Source of the DNA: Amoebophrya sp. AT5.2
Lineage: Eukaryota; Sar; Dinophyceae; Syndiniales; Amoebophryaceae
Assembly (NCBI GenBank): GCA_005223375.1
Contig: RXOD01003862.1
Span: forward strand, 1-43,156
Length of the DNA: 43,156 nucleotides
Direction: 5' to 3'
Notes under the pieces: model-generated
What the model saw: only the letters and a program-made list of their open reading frames with translations
The model's database searches: none
Told to the model about the DNA's origin: nothing
Part shown: positions 26,101 to 35,395 of the stretch, piece by piece
Position numbering within the stretch: position 1 is the first letter of the stretch
Layout of the letters: every line of letters begins with the position of its first letter
Made by a program: the position numbers and the translations under genes

Positions 26101-29100
26101 AACGGGTGCTGGATGCTGACACTGTCGTGTACGGTGCCGTCGTTGGAACGACAGAAGGATCTCGCGAGCATGCCTGGAAAGTTAAAGAGCGAGCGCCACC
26201 TGCTGTGCGCGATCCTTTACTCGCACCGGCTGGCGGACATTCGCTTTGACGTGCGGGTTTTGGAGGTGCTGCACCTGCTGTTCTGGGCCGTTTGCGAAGA
26301 ACTGGAATTCTTCCCGAAGGCCGCAGGAAATGACGGGCTCCCCGCATCCTCGTGCGAATCAACGGGGACAAATAACGGAAACCGCCAACGCACACCACCC
26401 ACGTGCCCGAACGCGCTGCCGAAGGATCGATTGCAGTTGGAGCGTCTTCGCTGCATCAACGGCCGGTTTCGCGAGCTGCGGAGCGGGCGGACCGAAAGCA
26501 AGGATGGGGACCCGATCGACGGCGTGCACGAATTTTCCATTCTCGACTACCAAGATGCGGAGCGCGAGTATGCGGACATTTTGTACAAGGCTTTGGAGGA
26601 GCTGCACCGACGCCAGGGTAGTGCGGACGAGAGTGTGCGTGGTGTTATCATCGATAAGTTCATGCAGCGCGCTGCAGATGTCGACCACGACGAGGAGGGG
26701 GAGCCGTCTTCTAGACGCAAGTGTCCGTTTCTCATTGAGAGTGGAGGTGCGACCGGAGCACTCTCTTCAAGCGGAAGTCGCTTAGTGCGCGAACTGTCGA
26801 ATCTCGTCGGGAGCAACAGCACAACTCCGATTCGTCGTCTGATCAGTGTCCTGGACGGCGTCGTGAAGGGTAAAGACGGTCGTGACAAATTGATCGCTCG
26901 TAATCACCAAATTACGAAGACGGACTTCGCAGTCAACGGGGCGAAACAGCTCGCCGCAGTGCGCAGCGGGAAGCCGGTGCGTGGAAAACGAATGAACTGG
27001 TTTGAGGACATTACAGACAGCGAAGCGAGTGACGCAGGCGGAGTCACCGACTCGGATGAGGAGGAGGAAACGAAAGAATCCGCGAGGTACTCTGACTTCG
27101 ATAAACTTCCTGAAGATGAAAGTAAAGATCCGACCTCTTGTTCTGCCGTCCTCGCGCACCAATTTTACTTTTTCTGAACTTAAACGTATACTACACACAC
27201 GCTCACACATCTTAGCTTCACATTCAGGTACGACAACTCGTCCGGAGCCGTGTCCGGTGGGCGCGATCTGCGGGACGTGGAGAACGCTATGTTCCGCGAG
27301 CGCGAGCCGGCCAGCCGCACATACGTAGACACGGACGTTGATCGCGATGCATCCCGTGGCGCCATTCTCTTCCCGTCGGAGGATACGGCGGGCTTCGGAC
27401 GGCCTGTCAACGCCGTTAGTGTCGTTTTGTCGCTGTGGGACGCCGACCTACCGTTCTACCTCGTGCATCTCGACCACCAACAGCAGGAAATCAAGTACAC
27501 GGCAGCAGTGGGTCTCCCCCTAGCATATGTTGTGGACAAGGACGTCATTGCGGAATTGCTGGATCGAACGTACCATGAAAATGTAGAGAAGGAAGATGCT
27601 GCAGAAGATAGTGAGGGAGAAAGGGCTGGAGCGTACAGCTACACTGCGTCTTCGGCCGATGCGGAGTCGGAAAGTGAGGACGGGGAGGAAGTAAACGCCA
27701 GTGAAACCGAAGACGCAGAGGAGAAGAAGCGAAAATACGTTCGTCGGAACGACACCAAAAGCAGTACCAAGCGCAGAAAGAATCGCACCGAGAGCATAGA
27801 CCGCGTCGTCATGTTGCGTGCGCAACTGCTCCTCTGGATTGGCAACCTTCTTCGTTCTCCACTCGCTGCCGACGTGAAGAATTGGCTGTTAAACATGATT
27901 CGCTGCGTCGGCGAGGCTACCGGCGCTCCTCCGCAGGAAACAAAATTTACCAACCTGTCCATCATCCTCTATTCCCTGCTCCGCTGCTGTCCCGCGGACA
28001 CATTCCACGCGCAGCAACTCAAACGTCATCTCGTCGACAGTTTCGTTCTGCCCCCGTCTTTGGAGAGGTTCATCCAGCGCAAGTCTGGCGGCTTTGGGGT
28101 GTACGTTGTGAAGGGCGGTACGTTGAAGCAGCTGAAGGAATTGAACGTGAAGAACGTGGCCGAACTTGATTACAGCCGCGCCGTGTGGCAGAACTCGATG
28201 AACAACAACAGCATGTACCTCGAGATCACGCGCCGCTTCGAGTCCGACTACGTGTGCGTTGTGTACATTCAGGGATTGCGGGTCATTGACGACGTCTTGT
28301 TGAAGTGGCTGGCAGAGTACACGCGTTTCAACCCGTGGCGCTTTGTGTTTCTGGAAAACGTAGACACCTCGTGGAACTATCCGGAGAACCGAGATCGGTG
28401 CAATTTCACGCACTCGCCGAAGAATCCGGCGCATCTGATCAAGAATGGGCAGGACTTGCAGAATTCGCACGTGGCGGGCTTGCGGCCAAGCCATGCGGTG
28501 GCGTATGACGCGGATTTGCTCTGTCCCAGCGAGGTCGCGCGGAAGCCGGTAAAGCTGTTAGAGTGGTTTAGGGAACGGCTGCCAGGACTGCTTGGCGAAA
28601 CTCGGATGGTAGAAACGTTTTTTGGCGGCATGGCAAACAAGAGAGCGCAGACGCGGTTGCAGGGAGATTTCCGGGACAAATTGGACGAGTGTTTGCTTCC
28701 TGCGCAGCTGGGTGTGGATGGTGATGCGCATGATGAAAAAGGTTCGTCGAGTTGTAAGTCAGTGATTCTGTTGGTGAGTCCGCCAGGCGCGGGCAAGACG
28801 TACCACACGACCGAAATGTGTCCGAAGCTGGAGGCCAACGGCGATTCAGTGTACCATTTCGATTGCTCGAGCCCGATTCTGGTGAAGGAAACACTCTCTG
28901 AGCAGCTGGACAAGACCATGCGTGGCGAGACCCGGCTGCGCGCAAAGGAAGAGGAGGAGGGCAACGGATGCGAAAGTGCAGCTCCTCGTGCTAGCAGCAG
29001 TAGCAGTGCAGCAGACAACGGTAGTCTTTCCGCCAACCAACAGAGCGGTGGTCGCAACATCCTGATTGCGGACGAGTACCACTTCTTGACCGAAGAGCAG

Positions 29101-31241
29101 AAGACGGAGTTGTTCGACTGGCTGCGGGACAAGAGCAGCCAGATCACTGCTGTTTTGATCGCAAACCGCATCGACGCGCGCGACCGAAAGCGCCTGCGCC
29201 AGTGCCGCGTTCTCCAGCAAGATGAAAATGCCGACTCAGGAGCAGGAGGTTCTGCGAAAGAGACGGGTAACAAAAAAGCCGCTTATCGCGAACAGGATCT
29301 GTCCGATGATAGCGGAAATTCCTCTGTGCTGCTGCTCGAAACCCGCCTGACGCAGAAGAAGGTCAAGGAGGTGATGCCAAAAATCCTTGCTGCGCAATGC
29401 AACGAGTTTGTCGAGACCGCTATCCTGAAGTGGTTTTTGGCATCTCGCCGGGTGTTTGGGGACGAGTCCGTGAGTCTTCGTTTGATCCAGGAATTGTACC
29501 AGATTTTGGCCGGCAACACGGATCGGCGGCGGCAGCACGAAAAGTTGGAGCAGTTGCTGCTAAACAAGGTGCCGACGCTGTCTCGGTGCAGCGCAAGCGA
29601 GTTTGTGGGCGCGTTCTTGAAGGACTGCAAGCTGGGGAATTCCCTGGGTGGGAGTTGCGCAGTGATGTACCAGGTGGCCCTGCTGGATACAAAAGACGAA
29701 CTGTGCCCGTACCGGGAATTCACGGAGGTCCACCTGCCACAGCTGGCTGCCGTGCCGCCGCCGGTGCGGATGCTGGCGTGGTGCTGCTACATGCTGGCAC
29801 AAACGGGGAACGCGAAGTCGGCGATCGATTTGAGCCCGATTCTCAGCTGCGAGTACGTGGACCAAGTAGGCTACCCGTTCCAGCTGCAGGTATCAATTTC
29901 AACGGCGGGTTATTACAGTTTCTTGCTACAGAATGTTAAATAACTGTTTCTGTTTGCACGTTCTTTGCATTTATCCTTTTTGCTCAGGATCCCGGAATGA
30001 ATCACGTGCATGGCCGCGCGTTCTCTTGGGGTGGCGACTTCTCGAACCTGGACGCGATTACCGACGCAGTGAAGCGAGGTCACAGTGTTGACTGGCGCGA
30101 CGTCTACCTGAAGCAGTGGTCGAAGCACGACATTACGGACATTGAGTCTTACACGCGTCTCCTGTATGCCGACCGCCATCCAAGTGCGATTTTGCTCAAC
30201 ACGCGCGCTGCGAACCTGAAGAACCTGATGTGCCAGGCGGGGACGGCAACAGACGCGTGCACGCTCGCGAAATTCATTCTGCAGCACAAAATCTCTCAGA
30301 AGGAGACGACGCAGCGCGACAACCCGTATGCTCTGGCCGTGTGGATCCTGATTCGCGACGAGAAAGACATCGTGGTTCCTGAGGACGTGCTGAAGTACAC
30401 GGATCCGGATAATCTGGGGCCTTCAACAGCTGCGTCTTCGAAACACGCCGCGAAGGAGAAGGACTCAAAGGTGAAACACAGTTCCAGCAAGATGAAACGC
30501 GGCGGCGGCCTGCGTGACGGGGAAAGAAGTTTTTCGCAGGGAACAGAGCAGGAGGCTGACGATCCCGACAGCGACGTCCAGTTTCCGCACTTGCTTGCTG
30601 CACTCCTCTGGGCCCAGCAATACGCGTACCATTTACGTACCACCTACGACTGCGAGCCGTTGAAGCGGGAAAACCTGCTCGTTTCGCTTTTGAAGCTCGT
30701 GAGCACCGATCCGGCCATCTCGGCTGCAAGCTTGGGTTGCTTGTGGTCGGGAAACTTCGCATGTCTGCTGCTGCTCCCGTCCATCGAGGAGAGTGATTTT
30801 GGCGTCAGCGTGGCCGTTTTCCGCAGTATTTTGCTTGCCCGTGCCGATGTAGAGAACGACTGGGATGCTGATACGAAGGACATGTGGCAGCTCCTCCACT
30901 CGCGCGCACCAAGCACCGTCGCGAACCAGATGTGGGAGCGGAATGAATTGCGCTTCCTCTTCCGTCCCAGCGACAGCAGCAATCGTTCTGGAGGAGGAAG
31001 CACGGGCTTGGACCCGTGCGTGCTTCTGGGGCTGATGCATGTGACGGGGGGCGCGCTGTCGCCGAGTTTGCAAAAGGAGCTGCTGACCAGCAATAGTTTC
31101 ATCCCGCGCGACGTGACGGCAGAAGCGTTTTTGCGGACGACCGAGGATCACCTGAGGGTATTGAAGAAGGAAGATTTGAGGGTGCGACACGAAGACCCGG
31201 GATTTGAAGCCAGAATCGTGCAGGAAATCGAGGCGTTTTGA
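17109..31241 (+). CDS. Giant P-loop NTPase of unknown family (~4593 aa)
   Basis: Four exons (17109-19226, 19339-27086, 27228-29889, 29988-31241) join in phases 0, 2 and 0 without a stop. I do not recognise the family. What is visible: a Ser/acidic N-terminus; an Asn/Gly/Gln-rich linker near residues 351-378; a Ser/Asp tract followed by basic KKSKRLRG near 1158-1190; a Lys/Glu linker near 2734-2800; acidic tracts near 3261-3289 and 3427-3450 followed by Lys/Arg clusters that look like a nuclear targeting signal; and one clear ATPase core, P-loop SPPGAGKT (3806-3813) with Walker B ILIADEYHF (Asp3904, Glu3905) and a sensor-like ANR soon after. Helical regions follow to the C-terminus. The ATG at 17109 is the first in frame; a TTG 24 bases upstream is less likely. 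Size, orientation and nearness to the RNF213-like gene invite a paired role, but nothing in the sequence proves it. Confidence 0.85.
19227..19338 (+). other. Intron 1 of the unknown giant gene (112 bp)
   Basis: CAG|GTGAGT donor and CATCAG|GTT acceptor after a T-rich stretch. Exon 1 is 706 codons exactly; phase 0. Read-through meets a stop at 19314. Confidence 0.9.
27087..27227 (+). other. Intron 2 of the unknown giant gene (141 bp)
   Basis: GAG|GTACTC donor and TTCAG|GTA acceptor. The split codon AG|G restores an arginine (residue 3289), and both flanking frames then continue. Read-through stops at 27175. Confidence 0.87.
28777..29076 (+). other. AAA-like ATPase core of the unknown giant
   Basis: Walker A SPPGAGKT: the usual first Gly is Ser, while Gly-Lys-Thr is intact. 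It is followed after about 90 residues by ILIADE. A low-complexity Ser/Ala/Glu insert sits between them. The layout resembles small P-loop AAA or helicase-loader cores; the exact clade is not clear. Confidence 0.8.
29890..29987 (+). other. Intron 3 of the unknown giant gene (98 bp)
   Basis: CTGCAG|GTATCA donor; pyrimidine tract and GCTCAG|GAT acceptor. Phase 0. Exon 4 then stays open for 417 codons. Confidence 0.9.
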
Positions 31242-31498
31242 AGTGCGGGCTTTCGTGAACGACGAGAATAATGCTACAGGGAGTATTAAAGATAAAAGGA
31301 AGAGGACGAGGGGGGACATAACATGTGCTGGGCTTGGAAATTTTTTGAAGCTACTTCACGCACGCTTATGAAGCCGCTTCACAGCAGCTGGAAATCTTAT
31401 TGCAAATGTCGAATCCGATTCCGAATGAGCAGTTGCAGCATAGCTTGAATCCTTGTTCCAAGAACGCACAGCTGAAAGAAGGCTTCAAATACGTATAA

Positions 31499-31518
31499 AC
31501 TTCTACTTTAGTAGAAGT
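31499..31518. repeat. Perfect 9-bp inverted repeat with TT loop
   Basis: ACTTCTACT, TT, AGTAGAAGT. It lies about 260 bp after the stop codon of the giant gene. It could be a structured 3' untranslated element; there is no T-run to suggest an RNA polymerase III or bacterial-type terminator. Confidence 0.7.
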
Positions 31519-32433
31519 GCTTGTCCAGGATCTAGAGTTGTACTAAGAAGTCGATACTGTGCACTAGAGCAAGAGGCTGTCCTAGTTGCACGCCACCGCA
31601 TTGACATTTTTTTGTTTTTCATATGTAGTCGTGGTGCCGAGAAACCCAGACCCACGATCTACCATAAAGGCACTACTGGACCGCACAAGCAGCACTTCTT
31701 CATCTTTAAATGAATCAAAGAAACACGAAGAGAACAGCAGCGCTCTTTTACTGCTCATCAGTCATGCATTGCCGGGTACTAGCTGTGCCGCTTTTTGCTG
31801 CGCTTATAGCTTCAGTCCTTGCTGCTCCTGCTTCTACAACTTTGATCCTCTCACATTCCTTCATCTTCAACGCAGACTCATACATAAAAAAATAGCCTTC
31901 TGGAGAGCTACCGGATCGTATTGTTTCCATTTCGTGTATGTAGAACGAATACGAAAGCTCGCATCCGCACATCCTGTAGCATGCCGCTTCATCCCCCTCA
32001 CAGGCACGCTACACCTCATCACGCACTGCATTCGCAAAACATATGGAAAGTCCAGCTCGAAAATGGATGCGTCGTAACCCTTGGACCTGGTTCGGGTTCC
32101 CGGAGCTGAAGAGTCGACGATCGCCGGAAAAGAGATCTTTCGTGAAAGAAATTTCATCAGGGACGACTCGCAGTTACGGGACACACTATTATGCTTGCAG
32201 TAGTTAATGATCGTGGTTAACCCTTGCTAGCGAAGAGACCGATGAAATCGAAAACGAAACCAGCGGCAGCAAGCGCAGAATCCTAGTGAAAACGGAAACC
32301 GAACTAAGTGCGGCACCTTAGGGTCGCGTCATTGTCTTCAGTTGGGCCAGTTTTCACGTAGCGTCTCGCTTAGAGGACCAAAGCAGATTTTTCGTCCTTT
32401 TCTTGTTTCACTTTTTCTTCGTTACGGCATTTC

Positions 32434-32435
32434 AG
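32434..32435 (+). promoter_or_regulatory. Strong splice-acceptor look-alike just before a start codon
   Basis: A long T/C tract (about 32386-32433) ends in GGCATTTCAG, and the ATG of the next gene is 13 bases further. This is the layout expected of a 5' leader intron or a spliced-leader addition site. Confidence 0.55.
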
Positions 32436-32448
32436 GGTCAGAAACACG

Positions 32449-34698
32449 ATGACGAAAACAAAACCTTCTGCAACGCCTGCCACGACATCATCTAGCAGCG
32501 CAGCCGCTCCGCCGAAAGATTCAAAGGAGGCAAACCCCCCCACTCGCTGCAAAATCCGACTTTCGGAAATCAAGTTTTCGCAGGCGTCTATTTCTCGATC
32601 GTTTCGCGATCGCAGGCCAATCACAGAGCTCCGGGACGCGTTGCGGTCCCAGCACCCCGATGAGTTACTGAAAGAAACACCTATCGAGGTGGTCAAGCAC
32701 CGCGACCAATTCGTCACGATGGACAACAGACGTCTGTGGTGCATGAAGAACGCAATACCCCCGTACCTCCATCAAAAGATGCGCGTAAGTGTACTTTTTT
32801 TCGAGTCGGCGAACGTTTACGACAGAGCAAATCCAGGGAAGAACAATGCGTTCGACTTCAAGTACTCGTCGCTGAGTAACGGCGACAGTGTAGTGTTGAC
32901 GGATCCAGGAACTAGAGCAAAAGTCACGAAAACTTTCGGGGATAGCTCGATATAGAGCTATTTCTTGCTTCGCGAAGGTGCGCGCGCGGAGATTGATCGA
33001 GAAGCGGAGACTTTGAAAAAGGAGCACGGGCTGCACCAAATCAAATTCTGGAAGACAAGGAAAGAGGATCAACCGGGTCCGCAGAAAGACGTGTGCTTGA
33101 TAACAGGGCGACGGCACGACGTAACGATTGCCGGAGTCATGATTCAAGAGAAATGGGCTGAACAGCCGGGAGTAGCTGCGAAAAGTCGAAGCCGTAGCAG
33201 TAGCGAGGACAGTGACCACGGTAGTGATACTGTTGCGCAAGATCAAGACCTTCCAAAGACCGCCGAAATGGTCTCCCCTCGGGATGCGGAAGATCCATTT
33301 GGCACTTCTCGTCAGAGGGCGGATGAGCAGGCAGGGGAGGGAGGTGTGTCTTCATCCAGTTGGAATTCCTGGGCGTTTATGGAAAGCGAAGCGCGAAGAA
33401 CGGAGAAAATGGCCGGGAACCCACGTGATAAGACAAGACGCTCGCAGGACCAAACGGCAACGGACAGATCGAAAACCGGGGATAGAAGGCAAGACGAAAC
33501 ACAGAAAAAAGAATCGCAGACGAGCCTGGGTGAAGCAGGCGGGGAAGCGCCAACTAGCGGGGCGAGCGTGGCGGACGTTGAATCGAGCGAAATGCTTGCC
33601 GATGAGGACTGTCTGCTCTCAAGCAGTCGCGACCTCACAAACTTCGCGTGGGAGGGCGCAGGAGAGAGGGCGAGCACGCCCGTCTCTTGCGGTGAGCCGG
33701 TTTTTTTCGCAACCTCGACCACATGTTGCGCAGAGAACGCCGGCAGCCTCGTCGAAGTTGCGCCGGAACCAAGTTCAGCGGGAGATGCCGTCGGTGGTGC
33801 GGATCAAGAAGACCCGACGCAGGCTGCACGCGAGCATGCCGTTTCGAACTCGAGTAACGGCCGCTCCGCTGGTGCGGAACTGGATGCTGCGTGGCCCGAA
33901 AGTTGTCCTGCATTAACGGAGTGGATCAAGGACGTCACGTTCCAAACACTGGCAGGCAGCCAGAGCGGCCCGCTGGCAAAGTTGTTGGACCACCTCCACA
34001 CCGAATCGAAGTGGAGCCCGATGCCGCTGCAACAGCTCGCGCTTCCGCAGCTTCTCCTCAACGGTAGCCACAAGCGGCGCGACAACGACAGCGATACCAC
34101 TGTAATTCTACGTGGAGCAGAAAAGAGCGGCAGAACTTGCTGCTTGCAGTTGGCCCTGCTCGCGGAGCTGCAAGTGCCGGTCGCAGATCGAACGGGGACT
34201 CCACGGGGGCGCTGCATACTGGTCGTGACTACAGACGAGGAACGGGTGAAAGGCTTCTGCAGGACCGTGAGTGAGTGGGGCGAGCGCATGCACTCTGGAA
34301 TCTCCAACCGGAACGTGCTGCTGAAGTTCGACGGAACCAACATAAAAGCAGAGACAAGTAGCCGGGACGTGTGCGCGGGGGAGGAAGGCGGCGACCGCGT
34401 CTTCTTCGCCCACGCGAAGGCACTCCTGTGCGCAATCATGGACGGCACGATGGCGGACACGCAGCGAAGCTTCGACCTGGTCATCTATGACGATTTCGAT
34501 TGGTACGAGTCCCAGACAGGCCAGGTGCAGCATGCCTCGAGCGCGAGCTCGATCGCGTCATTGTTTCTGCGGCAGAGGTTCTTTGACAACGCCCGAAGAC
34601 GCATAGTGACGATTGACGCAGACGTGCTGGCAAGCGATTTTGACCTGTTGGAGCGGTTCCCTCGCGCACGCGTCTTAGCCGCGCCGGAGGATACTTAG
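32449..34698 (+). CDS. ParB/sulfiredoxin-like domain fused to a degenerate DEAD-box RecA1 domain
   Basis: Two exons (32449-32784 and 32956-34698) give about 692 residues in phase 0. Exon 1 and the start of exon 2 encode a ParB/Srx-like domain: the pattern IRLSEIKFSQASISRSF ... PIEVV ... DNRRLWCMK (Asp92 to Trp97) matches the family's NNRRLW signature. A long, charged, disordered stretch follows. The C-terminal 230 residues follow the order of DEAD-box helicase motifs: a Q-like motif (WSPMPLQQLALPQLL); motif I as GAEKSGRT (499-506, Lys changed to Arg505); a motif Ia region ILVVTTDEER; motif II as DDFD (624-627); and motif III as TID (664-666) in place of SAT. No second RecA domain follows before the stop. 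Such a protein is unlikely to hydrolyse ATP or unwind RNA; a binding or regulatory role is inferred. The domain calls rest on motif order only. Confidence 0.7.
32785..32955 (+). other. Predicted intron in the ParB-like/pseudo-helicase gene (171 bp)
   Basis: GCGC|GTAAGT is a strong donor. The acceptor GATATAG|AGC is weak in pyrimidines, but it is the AG that removes the stop at 32953 and keeps phase 0 into the long downstream frame. Confidence 0.65.
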
Positions 34699-34752
34699 CA
34701 CTGTGTCGGACTCCACTTCTTTCTCATCGTGCGTGTGCTCTTCAACGTACAG

Positions 34753-35032
34753 GAGCGCAGCGCCGTCGCAAGATCAACACTGCGACCACTTTCTGGAGAA
34801 TGTGCGGAGGACAAGAATCAATCTCATCAGAGGTGCAGGCGGATTTGAGCGGGCTCAGCTTGTTTGAGTCAAGCGAGAAACACAAAAAAAAACATCATAG
34901 GCAAGACTCAGATCCGCTTTCTTCATTCATGTTCTGCGAGCGAGGCGTCGTTTCGCCCGGAAAACGGATCGGTTCCTCGTCACGACAATGGAACTCCATG
35001 ATGGGTCGACCCTGTGGGAAGGGTCGCGCATT
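34753..35032 (+). other. Candidate spliced exon A
   Basis: Flanked by TACAG|GAG and ATT|GTAAGT. Only the frame beginning at 34755 is open across it; that frame includes the 78-codon stretch from the ATG at 34800, Ser/Lys/His-rich and without recognisable domains. No phase-compatible GT donor was found upstream in the pseudo-helicase exon. Confidence 0.35.
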
Positions 35033-35249
35033 GTAAGTCCTGCTGGTGACATTCGAAAGTCATATTTTTTTATACTCGAAAGTGGGGGACAGTGAAGGCC
35101 TGCGCGTCTTTGAAGAGGCTACGTGTTTCGTGTGCCCGTATCATTTGATTTCGCACGCTGAGTAGCTCGAATGCCTTGCCCCCGGGGTTTTGCCTTCCTT
35201 CTGTACCATCCGTCGCGAACTTGTTTCCGTCTTTGAGCTCACATTACAG

Positions 35250-35334
35250 ATATAGTTGTACCTACTGCTACGTATTTCGACTTCGAGCTAGACGCCAAGG
35301 TTGCTGAGCATGATTGTTATGACCGCCACTGCGT
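35250..35334 (+). other. Candidate spliced exon B
   Basis: Preceded by a T/C-rich tract ending ATTACAG and followed by GTAAGT. The frame from 35252 is open and reads IVVPTATYFDFELDAKV and onward, which looks coding. It would join in phase to the oxygenase ATG only if the acceptor at 35393-35394 were used, passing over two earlier AGs. Confidence 0.35.
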
Positions 35335-35395
35335 GTAAGTTAGAAGTTTCTTCATTGCCAGCACTCTCGCTTGGACGAGCCAATAGGTTGTGAGA

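Larger units (their letters stand above)
31242..32448. other. Spacer, no supported gene
   Basis: About 1.2 kb with lower coding signal than the neighbours. It holds the small hairpin at 31499-31518, a basic 54-codon frame at 32043-32207 of doubtful meaning, and the pyrimidine-rich leader of the next gene. Confidence 0.5.
34699..35395. other. Spacer holding two exon-like segments
   Basis: No complete gene. A pyrimidine tract with CAG at 34752 and a GTAAGT donor at 35033 bracket one segment. A second tract with CAG at 35249 and a GTAAGT at 35335 bracket another. They may be leader exons of the oxygenase gene or tail exons of the pseudo-helicase gene. Confidence 0.45.

Noticed and set aside
32043..32207. 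54-codon basic frame (RRNPWTWFGFPEL) in a spacer
   Set aside because: Short, isolated, without splice partners or a family match; it could be chance.
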